Shown: positions 27,151-37,022 of the stretch, piece after piece
Position numbering within the stretch: the first letter of the stretch is position 1
How the letters are laid out: each line of letters begins with the position of its first letter
Assembly: GCA_900078375.1 (NCBI GenBank)
Contig: FLQS01000029.1
Location: 1-64,000, forward strand
From: an uncultured Mycobacterium sp.
GTDB taxonomy: Bacteria > Actinomycetota > Actinomycetes > Mycobacteriales > Mycobacteriaceae
Direction: 5' to 3'
DNA: 64,000 bases
Translations under genes and position numbers: made by a program
Notes under the pieces: model-generated
Seen by the model: the letters and a program-made list of their open reading frames with translations, nothing else
Databases searched by the model: none
Told to the model about the DNA's origin: nothing

Positions 27151-27942
27151 GTGACCCGAGTATTGGCGGTTGCCAACCAAAAAGGTGGGGTGGCCAAAAC
27201 AACCACGGTCGCGTCTCTGGGTGCGGCTTTCGTAGATGCAGGCAAGCGTGTCTTGCTCATCGACCTAGACCCGCAGGGCTGTCTGACCTTCTCGCTGGGT
27301 ACCGACCCGGACAAGCTACCGGTGTCGGTGCACGAGGTGCTGCTCGGCGACGTCGAGCCCAGTGCCGCCCTGACGGATACGGCCGAAGGCATGACGCTGC
27401 TCCCGGCCAACATCGACCTGGCCGGCGCGGAGGCGATGCTGCTGATGCGGGCCGGCCGGGAGTATGCGCTCAAACGCGCGTTGGACAAGCTGGATCAGTT
27501 CGATGTGGTGCTCATCGACTGTCCTCCCTCGCTGGGCGTGCTCACCCTCAACGGGCTGACGGCGGCCGACGAGGTGATCGTCCCGCTGCAGTGCGAGACG
27601 CTTGCGCACCGCGGCGTGGGTCAGTTCCTGCGCACGGTGGACGACGTACAACAGATCACCAACCCGAAACTCAAGCTGCTGGGTGCGCTGCCCACGCTGT
27701 ACGACTCGCGCACCACGCACAGCCGCGATGTGCTGCTCGACGTCGCCGACCGTTACGACTTGCCGGTGCTGGCTCCGCCGATCCCGCGAACCGTGCGCTT
27801 CGCCGAGGCGAGCGCGTCCGGCTCGTCAGTGCTTGCGGGACGAAAGAGCAAGGGCGGCACAGCTTATCGCGAGCTGGCCAGCTCGTTGCTGAAGCATTGG
27901 AAGTCCGGCAAGGCGCTGCCGACGTTCACCCCTGAGGTCTAA
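27151..27942 (+). CDS. ParA/Soj-family ATPase
   Basis: A 263-residue ParA-type ATPase. The deviant Walker A is NQKGGVAKTTT near residues 9-19, Walker A' lies in LLIDLDPQGCLTF, and Walker B in VVLIDCPPSLG. It has no adjacent parB, so it is an orphan like Rv3213c. GTG at 27151 has AAGGA about 9 nt upstream; the in-frame ATG at 27142 overlaps that site and is less likely. It converges on the next gene with a 4-nt overlap. Confidence 0.92.
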   Translation: MTRVLAVANQKGGVAKTTTVASLGAAFVDAGKRVLLIDLDPQGCLTFSLGTDPDKLPVSVHEVLLGDVEPSAALTDTAEGMTLLPANIDLAGAEAMLLMRAGREYALKRALDKLDQFDVVLIDCPPSLGVLTLNGLTAADEVIVPLQCETLAHRGVGQFLRTVDDVQQITNPKLKLLGALPTLYDSRTTHSRDVLLDVADRYDLPVLAPPIPRTVRFAEASASGSSVLAGRKSKGGTAYRELASSLLKHWKSGKALPTFTPEV

Positions 27943-29168
27943 GGATTCGTTCCGAAGGCGACCAGCGCGGCGCCGCGCTGCTCGATCACCTTCGAATCGG
28001 TGACGGTGGGGACCACCGGCCCGGAGCCGTCCGGGTGCGTGACGGCGATGACGCGCTCCTCGGTGCCGTTGTTCGGGTCGTACACCCCGATGCCGGTGGT
28101 TAGCGGGATGAGTAGGCGGCCGGCCATCATCGCGCCGGGACCCAGCGTGCCGACGGCTCCGGATGCCTCGATGGTGTAGCGATAGGACAGCCGGCCGTCG
28201 AAAACCTCCACGCTGTCGCCGGTCCACCAGGTGAACATGTCGCCGGCGCGGGTGACGGCCGCGGCCGGATTCGCCAGCACCGGAGCCTTTTTCAGCAGTG
28301 TGCTGGCGATCTTGATGCCGGTGTCGTCGTAGACGGCGATCTCGGGTTGCGGCGTGGGCAGGTACACCGCGGTGGTGGTGCCCGACACGGCCAGCACCCG
28401 TGCCTCGGAATCGGCGGCGACGCCGGGCAGCGGCACGTTCTTGGTGTCGGGTTCGTCTTCCTCTTTCGCCGGCTTGAGCAGCGTCAGGCGCAGGTCCTTC
28501 TGGTCGCGGCAGGCTTCCAGCACCGACACCGCCTCGTCGCTGGCGGCCGCCGACATCAGCGTGCAGCCGGCGCCGAGGCCCTGGTTGACGGGCTTGACCC
28601 TGGCGTCGATCTCGCCGTAGGACAGCATCCGCACCAGATCCGAGCGCCACAGTTCCAGCCGGGTGGGACCGGCCGAGAGGACGGCGCTGCCGTTGGAGCT
28701 GAGCACCACCTGCTTGTCGGCGTACGAGGTGCGGGTCGCGCCACGCTGTCCGGTGCCGCCGTTGATACCGCTGACCTGCCCGCAGCCGCGGACGTCGGGG
28801 TAGACCGCGACGACGAGGTCGTAGACGTAGGACACCCCGCACAGGTTGGTGTCGCGGGCGAAGGTCCACCGGTTCTGGCCGGTCTGCGGGTCGCGGCCCT
28901 CGACAGTCGTCCCGTCGCCGGTGATCACGGTGCCGCTGACCACGAGCGGGCTCAGCGTGCGCGGGCTGGCCGCGGTCCATAGCTGGTGCAGTGCGTCGGG
29001 AACTACCCGCGCCGGAATCGGATTCGGTGCCGGTGAGGTGGCGGGCCGGCTGATCGTGGCGCGTGCCGAGCTGTTCCACCAGAACAGCGCGGCGACGACG
29101 ACCACGACAATCGCGATCGTCGCCGCGGCGACGAGATCGCCCTTGGTGCGGCGCTCAGGTCTGACCAT
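27939..29168 (-). CDS. Membrane-anchored beta-propeller-like protein (Rv3212-like)
   Basis: A 409-residue protein with a short basic cytosolic start, one hydrophobic segment (AAATIAIVVVVVAALFWW, residues about 14-31) and a large outer domain. The outer domain has repeated Trp/Gly-rich strands of the PQQ/beta-propeller type (TVEGRDPQTGQNRWTFARDT, RLSYRYTIEASG). It has two cysteine pairs. Function unknown. It is transcribed downstream of rhlE with 20 nt between the genes. Confidence 0.8.
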   Translation of the reverse strand: MVRPERRTKGDLVAAATIAIVVVVVAALFWWNSSARATISRPATSPAPNPIPARVVPDALHQLWTAASPRTLSPLVVSGTVITGDGTTVEGRDPQTGQNRWTFARDTNLCGVSYVYDLVVAVYPDVRGCGQVSGINGGTGQRGATRTSYADKQVVLSSNGSAVLSAGPTRLELWRSDLVRMLSYGEIDARVKPVNQGLGAGCTLMSAAASDEAVSVLEACRDQKDLRLTLLKPAKEEDEPDTKNVPLPGVAADSEARVLAVSGTTTAVYLPTPQPEIAVYDDTGIKIASTLLKKAPVLANPAAAVTRAGDMFTWWTGDSVEVFDGRLSYRYTIEASGAVGTLGPGAMMAGRLLIPLTTGIGVYDPNNGTEERVIAVTHPDGSGPVVPTVTDSKVIEQRGAALVAFGTNP

Positions 29169-29188
29169 CTAGGCGACGATAGCGGTTG

Positions 29189-30697
<1,509 letters not shown>

Positions 30698-30949
30698 GCT
30701 GGTGGCGTTGTGCCTTCCGATGTCGTTTCCTCGATATTGCTTCCAGCGCGCACGAGTTCTGACTGTCGGAATGGAGTCGGCTTCAAGAGTTTCGATGCCG
30801 ATTCGCCGGGCCCTGCACTGAGGGAGGCGGGCCCACTGCGTGCACGCACATTTCCTTGACCGCGCCTCACGGCGCTTGTCAGCTGCCATTGTAGCTGGTC
30901 GCGCTTGCTGGGACTGATCGCAACCCCAGCCGCGACTACAGTGACGGCC
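30698..30949. promoter_or_regulatory. Divergent regulatory region, rhlE and ferritin-like gene
   Basis: This 252-nt region between divergent genes holds a GGGCCC-flanked inverted repeat around 30810-30835, a CAGCT/AGCTG pair around 30880-30896, and a TACAGT -10 element at 30937-30942 for the plus-strand gene, whose ATG at 30950 follows by 7 nt. For rhlE it would be a long 5' UTR, but no start site is obvious. No gene was seen in it. Confidence 0.45.
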
Positions 30950-31633
30950 ATGACAGCCCCGCAACCTGCCGCCGAGTCAGCGGCGAGCATCTCCGCCGAT
31001 CATCCCGGCGTCAACGAGCTGTTCGCACTACTGGCCTACGGCGAGGTCGCGGCGTTCTATCGGCTCACCGACGAGGCACGGATGGCGCCGGACCTGCGGG
31101 GCCGGATCAACATGGCCAGCATGGCCGCGGCCGAGATGGCCCACTACGACATGCTGCGCGATGCGTTGCAGGCCCGCGGTGTCGACGTGGTCCCGGCGAT
31201 GTCGCGGTACGCCTCGGCGCTGGAGAACTACCACCGGCTGACCACACCGAGCACCTGGCTGGAGGCTCTGGTCAAGACGTACGTCGGCGATGCGCTGGCG
31301 GCTGACTTCTACCTCGAGATCGCCGACGTGCTGCCCGACGAGGTGGCCGACGTGGTGCGCGGGGTGCTGTCGGAGACGGGCCATTCGCAGTTCGTTGTCG
31401 CCGAGGTTCGCGACGCGGTGACCACCAGCGGACGACAGCGCAGCCGGCTGGCGCTCTGGTCGCGCCGGCTGCTCGGTGAGGCGATCACCCAGGCCCAGTA
31501 CGTGCTGGCCGACCGCGACGAACTCGTCGACCTGGTGTTGGCCGGGCCCGGCGGGCTGGGGCAGGTGGCCGATTTCTTCGACCGGCTACAGCGCACGCAC
31601 GACGACCGGATGCGCCAGCTCGGCCTCGCTTAG
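30950..31633 (+). CDS. Ferritin-like fold protein (Rv3210c-like)
   Basis: A 227-residue all-helical protein of the ferritin-like, MiaE-related fold. Candidate metal ligands are Glu in LLAYGEVAAFYRL, EMAHYD, and ETGHSQFVV. In MiaE such ligands form a di-iron site for tRNA hydroxylation; whether this protein binds iron or modifies tRNA is not shown. The ATG follows a TACAGT leaderless promoter. The stop overlaps the convergent MmpS-like gene by 4 nt. Confidence 0.82.
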   Translation: MTAPQPAAESAASISADHPGVNELFALLAYGEVAAFYRLTDEARMAPDLRGRINMASMAAAEMAHYDMLRDALQARGVDVVPAMSRYASALENYHRLTTPSTWLEALVKTYVGDALAADFYLEIADVLPDEVADVVRGVLSETGHSQFVVAEVRDAVTTSGRQRSRLALWSRRLLGEAITQAQYVLADRDELVDLVLAGPGGLGQVADFFDRLQRTHDDRMRQLGLA

Positions 31634-32202
31634 CGGTTGCAGGTCGCGGAGATCGCGTTGTCGGTCTGGGCGGCGACGGTGACCCCGCGGGCGTCGGTGA
31701 TCCAGCAGTTCAGCTGACTTCCGTTGCTGCTTGCCGTGACGTAGTTGACCGGGACCGTCGGAATCACGGTCATCCGCCAGGGCAGCGAGACGTTTTCAGA
31801 CGTACGCAAGGCCCCCGTCTCGTCGGCATAGGTGATGGTCACCGAATCGTCGGGCCGCTGGTTACCCGCGACGGTGTACACGATTTCGGCGGGATCGACC
31901 GACGCCTGCGCCATTGGTGCGGCCGCCGGGGCGTTCGGCGGGGGAACCAGGACCGGTGTCTCGACCGGCAGACCCGGGACGGTGACGGTGACCGGCGCGG
32001 GCGCCGGGGTCGACGTCCGGGGGGCGGGGATCGCCACCACAGTGCGAGTGGGGGTGGCGTCGCCGAATTCCGGCGTGGTGGTGGCGGCGTCGCCGGTCCG
32101 CACGACCAACGTCGTCGCCGATGCGGCGACCAGCACGCCCGCAGTGGTCAGCGCCACCCGGGGCCACTGGACCAGCCGCTGTCGACGCTTCTTGTCGCTC
32201 AC
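31630..32202 (-). CDS. MmpS-like membrane protein
   Basis: A 190-residue protein with a basic cytosolic start, one membrane segment (VALTTAGVLVAASATTLVV, about 16-34), a Pro/Thr-rich linker and a C-terminal MmpS-like beta domain (VYTVAGNQRPDDSVTITYAD, ENVSLPWRMTV, LNCWITDARG) with two cysteines. MmpS proteins assist MmpL transporters, but no mmpL is next to it. GTG at 32202 follows a leaderless TAACCT element (32209-32214). Confidence 0.82.
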   Translation of the reverse strand: MSDKKRRQRLVQWPRVALTTAGVLVAASATTLVVRTGDAATTTPEFGDATPTRTVVAIPAPRTSTPAPAPVTVTVPGLPVETPVLVPPPNAPAAAPMAQASVDPAEIVYTVAGNQRPDDSVTITYADETGALRTSENVSLPWRMTVIPTVPVNYVTASSNGSQLNCWITDARGVTVAAQTDNAISATCNR

Positions 32203-32208
32203 GAGGCA

Positions 32209-32214
32209 AGGTTA
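32209..32214 (-). promoter_or_regulatory. Leaderless promoter of the MmpS-like gene (-10 TAACCT)
   Basis: TAACCT on the minus strand lies 6 nt before the GTG at 32202. Confidence 0.5.
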
Positions 32215-32387
32215 TGGACGCACACGCCGCATTCCGGCGCGCCGCGCCTGGTCGTTGCCATGCTGTTATCGCAGCTTGACGCCCTATTCGCTCACCGCGA
32301 ACGGCTGCCCTCAACCGTGCACTCGGGCGTCCACTAGCCTTCTGAGGTAGTCGCGCACGCGACGCAGATGAGAGAAAAGGGGCCAGT

Positions 32388-32636
32388 GTGGAGGTCAAGA
32401 TCGGCGTCACGGACAGCCCGCGTGAGCTCGTGTTCACCAGCTCACAGACACCCGCGGAAGTCGAAGAGCTGGTGACCTCGGCGTTCTCGAAGGGTGGCTC
32501 GGACGTTCTGAGACTGACCGACGACAAGGGACGCCGATTCCTGGTACAGACGGCCAGGATCACCTTCGTCGAGATCGGTGTCGCCGACGTGCGCAGGGTC
32601 GGCTTCGGGATCGCCGCGGGAGCACCCCCCGCGTAG
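32388..32636 (+). CDS. DUF3107 protein (TB9.4)
   Basis: An 82-residue protein beginning MEVKIGVTDSPRELVF and ending GFGIAAGAPPA, of the DUF3107/TB9.4 family found across actinobacteria. Function unknown. The GTG at 32388 is preceded by AAAAGGGG. It converges on fasR with 6 nt between the stops. Confidence 0.88.
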   Translation: MEVKIGVTDSPRELVFTSSQTPAEVEELVTSAFSKGGSDVLRLTDDKGRRFLVQTARITFVEIGVADVRRVGFGIAAGAPPA

Positions 32637-32642
32637 CCGGCG

Positions 32643-33317
32643 TCAGCCGCGCGTCAGCGGGACGTGTGACAGTCCGCCCCAGGCGAACTGCACCGTCCCG
32701 TCGACCGCTGCCTCCTTGGAGACCGGCCGGTCAGCGTTCAACCAGTACCGCGCGCTGTCGACGCTCATGGCGACCAGCCCGACCGCGATCATCCTGGCCC
32801 GGTGCGGATCGAGTCCGGAATCCCGGCTGATCAAGTCGAACACCGCGTCGGTGCACGATTCGGTGGCCACCTTTACCTGGACCGCGACCTGCGGCTCGGT
32901 GATGTAGTCGTTCTCGAAGATCAGCCGGTAGCCCTGGCCGTCGTGCTCGATGAAATCGAAGAAGGCCTGCACCGCCGCGCGCAGTCGCTGCCGGTTGTCG
33001 GTGGTGGTGCGCAGGGCCTGCCGCACCCCGGACACCAGATTTTCGACGTGCCGGTTCAAGACAGCCAGATACAGCTCGAGCTTGCTTGAGAAGTGTTGGT
33101 ACAGAACGGGTTTGCTTACGCCGGCGCGATCGGCGATCTCGTCCATGCCGGCGGCGTGGTAACCGCGGTCGACGAAGACTTCACTGGCGGCCACCAGCAG
33201 TTGGCCCCGTCGCTCGTCACGCGGCAGGCGGCTGCCCCGCCGAGGGGTGGTGGCGGGACGGTCGCCATTGGCCGGTCGAGCGGATTTCCGCTCGGCCGCG
33301 TTGGCGAGTTCGCTCAT
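32643..33317 (-). CDS. fasR: TetR-family regulator FasR
   Basis: A 224-residue TetR regulator. The N-terminal 30 residues are Arg/Pro-rich. The HTH spans about residues 37-83 (LLVAASEVFVDRGYHAAGMD, then AGVSKPVLYQHFSSKLELYL). It matches the FasR/Rv3208 family, which activates the fas-acpS operon and senses long-chain acyl-CoA. It lies in its usual position between the DUF3107 and DUF3152 genes. The shared 162-nt region upstream probably carries its own promoter. Confidence 0.88.
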   Translation of the reverse strand: MSELANAAERKSARPANGDRPATTPRRGSRLPRDERRGQLLVAASEVFVDRGYHAAGMDEIADRAGVSKPVLYQHFSSKLELYLAVLNRHVENLVSGVRQALRTTTDNRQRLRAAVQAFFDFIEHDGQGYRLIFENDYITEPQVAVQVKVATESCTDAVFDLISRDSGLDPHRARMIAVGLVAMSVDSARYWLNADRPVSKEAAVDGTVQFAWGGLSHVPLTRG

Positions 33318-33479
33318 CGAGTCCTCAATCTGTGTGTGGCTGGGCGGCAGTGCCCCCGCGCACGCAGCCTCGTTGAAGTGACATTACTACCCGGGCCTGG
33401 TTACTCGCCCGTACGCGCTCGGGCGATGGTACGGGCGCGCCGGGAGTCTCGGGTTCGGCTGTTGTGCCATCCTGGGTCG

Positions 33480-34523
33480 GTGACCTACGACCCGGGGCAC
33501 CGCGGCGGCGGTCGTGTGCCCGTGCTGCGCAACGAGTGGCGTGAGCCGCTGCGCGCTCTGCGGGACCCGTTGGCGGGGGAGCAGGGCCGGGTCAGATCCA
33601 ACCGGGAGCAGCATCGTCAATGGCGCAAACAGACGTCGTTGGGCCGGTTTATCTCGACCTATGGCTGGCGTGCTTATGCGCTGCCGGTGCTGGTCGTACT
33701 GACCGGGGTAGTGCTGTACCAGACCATCACCGGAACGGCCGCTCCGGCCACCGAGCCCACCGCTCACGGCGGCGTCGAGAGCCCACCGACGATCGGGTCG
33801 AGTGGCACCGCGATCATCGGCGCGCCGCCCCGTGGGCTGACCGAATTCGACGCCAACCTGCCGACCGGGGTTTTGCCCGAGGGCGGGGCGTTCACCGAAG
33901 CCGGAGCCAAGACGTGGCACATCGTGCCGGGCACCACGCCCAAGGTCGGTGACGGCACCGTGAAGACCTTCACCTACACCGTGGAGATCGAGGACGGCGT
34001 CGACACCGCGTCGTTCGGCGGTGACGAGGGATTCGCGCGGATGGTGACCGAGACGTTGAGCAATCCGAAGAGCTGGATCCACAATCCACAGTTCGCCTTC
34101 GAACGGGTCGACGCGGGCAATGAGGGCGTCAAGCCGGATTTCCGGGTGTCGCTGACGTCGCCGATGACGGTGCGCGAAGGGTGCGGCTATGAGATTCCGC
34201 TGGAATCTTCCTGCTACAACCCCGCCTACGGGCCCGATGCTCAGCCCCGGGTGTTCATCAACGAGTCCCGCTGGGTGCGCGGTGCGGTGCCCTTCCAGGG
34301 CGATATCGGCTCCTACCGGCAGTACCTGGTCAACCATGAGGTGGGCCACGCCATCGGCTATCAGCATCACGAACCGTGCGACGAGAACGGCGGCCTGGCG
34401 CCGGTGATGATGCAGCAGACGTTCTCCACCGCCGACAACGACGCCTCCCGGTTCGACCCGGAGTACGTCAAGGCCGACGGGAAGACGTGCCGGTTCAACC
34501 CGTGGCCGTATCCGATCGCTTAG
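33480..34523 (+). CDS. DUF3152 membrane-anchored putative metalloprotease
   Basis: A 347-residue protein with a basic cytosolic start, a membrane segment (YALPVLVVLTGVVLY, about 63-77) and an outer DUF3152 domain. The motif HEVGHAIGYQH at residues 286-296 is a metzincin-like HExxHxxGxxH zinc site, close to Cys residues (EPCDENG, KTCRFNP). This suggests an extracytoplasmic zinc protease, but no activity is established as far as I know. GTG at 33480 keeps the conserved YDPGHRGGGRVPVLR start. It diverges from fasR. Confidence 0.85.
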   Translation: MTYDPGHRGGGRVPVLRNEWREPLRALRDPLAGEQGRVRSNREQHRQWRKQTSLGRFISTYGWRAYALPVLVVLTGVVLYQTITGTAAPATEPTAHGGVESPPTIGSSGTAIIGAPPRGLTEFDANLPTGVLPEGGAFTEAGAKTWHIVPGTTPKVGDGTVKTFTYTVEIEDGVDTASFGGDEGFARMVTETLSNPKSWIHNPQFAFERVDAGNEGVKPDFRVSLTSPMTVREGCGYEIPLESSCYNPAYGPDAQPRVFINESRWVRGAVPFQGDIGSYRQYLVNHEVGHAIGYQHHEPCDENGGLAPVMMQQTFSTADNDASRFDPEYVKADGKTCRFNPWPYPIA

Positions 34524-34636
34524 GGGCACGGGGAAGCTTTCTCGGCTGTTTGCCGTTGATCTGGCCACCTGCTGAGATGGATGGTGAACGTCCGTCGGGC
34601 CTAGTGCCAGATCGAGCCGATCCGAGGAGTAATCCG

Positions 34637-35827
34637 GTGTCTCCGTTGCCGCCGCTGGTCGAGCCAGCCGCCGAGCTCACCCGTGATGAGGTCGCGCGCT
34701 ACAGCCGCCACCTCATCATCCCGGACCTGGGCGTGGACGGGCAGAAACGGTTGAAGAACGCCAAGGTGCTGGTGATCGGCGCCGGCGGACTGGGTTCGCC
34801 GACTCTGCTGTACCTGGCCGCGGCCGGCGTCGGCACGATCGGCATCGTGGAATTCGACGTGGTCGACGAGTCCAACCTGCAGCGCCAGATCATCCACGGC
34901 CAATCCGATATCGGCCGGTCGAAGGCCGAGAGCGCCCGCGACTCCGTCCTCGAGGTCAATCCGCTGGTCACCGTCAACCTGCACGAGTTGCGGCTGGAAC
35001 CCGACAACGCGGTCCAGCTGTTCGAGCAGTACGACCTGATCCTCGACGGCACCGACAACTTCGCCACCCGGTACCTGGTCAACGACGCCGCGGTGCTGGC
35101 GCACAAGCCCTATGTGTGGGGCTCGATCTACCGCTTCGAGGGGCAGGCCTCGGTGTTCTGGGAGGACGCTCCGGCCGATGAGGCCGGCAATGAGCGCGGC
35201 CTCAACTATCGCGACCTCTACCCGGAGCCGCCGCCGCCCGGCATGGTCCCGTCCTGCGCCGAAGGTGGCGTCCTTGGCATCCTGTGCGCCTCGATCGCGT
35301 CGATCATGGGCACCGAGGCCATCAAGCTGATCACCGGAATCGGGGACACCCTGCTGGGCCGGCTAATGGTCTACGACGCGCTGGACATGACCTACCGCAC
35401 GATCCGGATCCGCAAAGATCCCGAGACGCCGAAGATCACCGAGCTGATCGACTACGAGTCGTTCTGCGGTGTGGTGTCCGACGCGGCGGCAGACGCCGCG
35501 CAGGATTCCACGGTCACCCCTCGGGAGCTGCAGGAACTGCTCGATTCCGGCAAGAAGCTGGCGCTGATCGACGTCCGTGAGCCGGTGGAGTGGGAGATCA
35601 ACCACATCACCGGTGCCGAGCTCATCCCGAAGTCGGTGATCGAGTCCGGGGAAGGCCTGAGCAAGTTGCCGCACGATCGCATTCCGGTGCTCTACTGCAA
35701 GACCGGAGTGCGCTCGGCCGAGGCGCTGGCCGTGGTGAAGAAGGCCGGATTCGCCGATGCCCTGCATCTGCAAGGCGGCATCGTCGCCTGGGCAAAGCAA
35801 ATCGATCCCGACATGGTGACCTACTGA
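34637..35827 (+). CDS. moeZ: MoeZ/MoeB1 adenylyltransferase-sulfurtransferase
   Basis: A 396-residue fusion of a ThiF/MoeB-like adenylating domain (VLVIGAGGLGSPTLLYLAAA, RQIIHGQSDIG, DGTDNFATRYLVND) and a C-terminal rhodanese domain with the active Cys in LYCKTGVRSAEAL near residue 354. It activates and sulfurates sulfur-carrier C-termini (molybdopterin synthase, CysO) for molybdenum cofactor and cysteine synthesis. GTG at 34637 has GAGGAG 7-8 nt upstream and matches the family N-terminus PPLVEPAAELTRDEVARYSR. No Cys pair zinc motif is obvious in the adenylating domain. Confidence 0.95.
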   Translation: MSPLPPLVEPAAELTRDEVARYSRHLIIPDLGVDGQKRLKNAKVLVIGAGGLGSPTLLYLAAAGVGTIGIVEFDVVDESNLQRQIIHGQSDIGRSKAESARDSVLEVNPLVTVNLHELRLEPDNAVQLFEQYDLILDGTDNFATRYLVNDAAVLAHKPYVWGSIYRFEGQASVFWEDAPADEAGNERGLNYRDLYPEPPPPGMVPSCAEGGVLGILCASIASIMGTEAIKLITGIGDTLLGRLMVYDALDMTYRTIRIRKDPETPKITELIDYESFCGVVSDAAADAAQDSTVTPRELQELLDSGKKLALIDVREPVEWEINHITGAELIPKSVIESGEGLSKLPHDRIPVLYCKTGVRSAEALAVVKKAGFADALHLQGGIVAWAKQIDPDMVTY

Positions 35828-35851
35828 CAGCTACTTTGCGTCCCGACAACT

Positions 35852-35857
35852 TAGGGT
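35852..35857 (+). promoter_or_regulatory. Leaderless promoter of the TIGR02569 gene (-10 TAGGGT)
   Basis: TAGGGT lies 6 nt before a GTG at 35864, which would place the transcript start at that codon. Confidence 0.45.
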
Positions 35858-35863
35858 GTGGGA

Positions 35864-36727
35864 GTGGACGGGGTGACTGATGAGCGCCCGCCTGATCATG
35901 TCCTGGCGACGTTCGGTCTGAAAGGCCAGGATCCCGAACCGCTCGGTGCGGGTTGGGAGGGCGGCTTCAAGTGCGGCGAGGTAGTGCTGTCGGTGATCGC
36001 CGACCACGCCAGAGCTGCGTGGTCGGCGAAGGCCCGCGAGACGTTGTTCATCGACGGGGTCCGGCTGGCCCGGCCGGTGCGCTCGACTGACGGCCGCTAT
36101 GTGGTGTCGGGTTGGCGGGCAGACACATTCGTTGCCGGCACTCCCGAACCCCGCCACGACGAGGTCGTCTCGGCCGGGGTGCGCCTGCATGAGGCCACCG
36201 CGAAGCTGGAACGGCCGCGGTTTCTGACCCAGGCGCCGGTGGCGCCGTGGAGCGATGTCGACGTGTTCATCGCTGCCGATCGCGCGGCCTGGGAGGAGCG
36301 TCCGCTGCACTCGTTGCCGCCCGGCGCGGTGGTGGCACCCGGCACGGCCGACGGCGAGCGGTCGGTCGACCTGATCAATCAGCTGGCCGGGTTGCGCAAA
36401 CCGACCAAGAGCCCCAATCAACTGGTGCACGGTGACCTGTATGGCACCGTCCTGTTCGCCGGGACGGCCGCGCCCGGCATCACCGACATCACCCCGTACT
36501 GGCGACCGGCGCCGTGGGCGGCCGGGGTGGTCGTCGTCGACGCACTGGCCTGGGGCGAGGCCGACGACGGCTTGATCGAGCGGTGGGATGCGCTGCCGGA
36601 GTGGCCGCAGATGCTGTTGCGCGCCTTGATGTTCCGGCTGGCCGTACATGCTCTGCATCCGCGTTCGACGGCGGCTGCGTTCCCCGGTCTGGCGCGCACC
36701 GCGGCGCTGATCAGGCTGGTTCTCTAG
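35864..36727 (+). CDS. TIGR02569-family protein (kinase-like fold)
   Basis: A 287-residue actinobacterial protein with a degenerate aminoglycoside-phosphotransferase-like pattern: an N-terminal Gly-rich EPLGAGWEGGFKCGE, and the loop LVHGDLYGTVLF near residues 187-198, followed by GITDITPYWRP in place of the DFG-like motif. Function unknown. Three GTG starts are possible (35858, 35864, 35873); 35864 fits the leaderless promoter, 35873 a GGAG ribosome site. The stop overlaps the convergent ATL gene. Confidence 0.82.
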   Translation: MDGVTDERPPDHVLATFGLKGQDPEPLGAGWEGGFKCGEVVLSVIADHARAAWSAKARETLFIDGVRLARPVRSTDGRYVVSGWRADTFVAGTPEPRHDEVVSAGVRLHEATAKLERPRFLTQAPVAPWSDVDVFIAADRAAWEERPLHSLPPGAVVAPGTADGERSVDLINQLAGLRKPTKSPNQLVHGDLYGTVLFAGTAAPGITDITPYWRPAPWAAGVVVVDALAWGEADDGLIERWDALPEWPQMLLRALMFRLAVHALHPRSTAAAFPGLARTAALIRLVL

Positions 36728-37020
36728 AACTCGTGGCGGGCCTGCGCCAGATTCACCCGGCCGTCGTTGGCCAGCACGCCTTCGGCCCGCAGCAACTCCA
36801 GCTGTCGGGTCACCAGGTGCGCGGCCGGTCGGCCGGAGGCGGTGATCACCCGATGCCACGGCAAGTCCGAGGAATCGGTGCGCATGATCCAGCCGACGAT
36901 GCGCGGGCTGGAAAGTCCTGCGGCCGAGGCGATGTCACCGTAGGTGGCAACTTGGCCCGCGGGTATCGACGCCACCAGCCGGCGCACCAGCTCGACCTGC
37001 TCGTCGGAGACCGCGGCCAT
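36724..37020 (-). CDS. Alkyltransferase-like (ATL) DNA repair protein
   Basis: A 98-residue MGMT-fold protein. The active-site PCHRV of O6-alkylguanine transferases is replaced by PWHRVI (SSDLPWHRVITASG). It is therefore an ATL protein, which binds O6-alkylguanine without repairing it and hands the lesion to nucleotide excision repair. The winged-helix DNA-binding part IPAGQVATYGDIA and PRIVGWIM are intact. It is transcribed just after the hydrolase gene, 2 nt away. Confidence 0.9.
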   Translation of the reverse strand: MAAVSDEQVELVRRLVASIPAGQVATYGDIASAAGLSSPRIVGWIMRTDSSDLPWHRVITASGRPAAHLVTRQLELLRAEGVLANDGRVNLAQARHEF

Positions 37021-37022
37021 CG

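Noticed and set aside
33318..33479. A FasR operator between fasR and the DUF3152 gene
   Set aside because: TTACTACCCGGGCCTGGTTAC around 33383 looks partly symmetric, but the arms do not match well enough to call a site.
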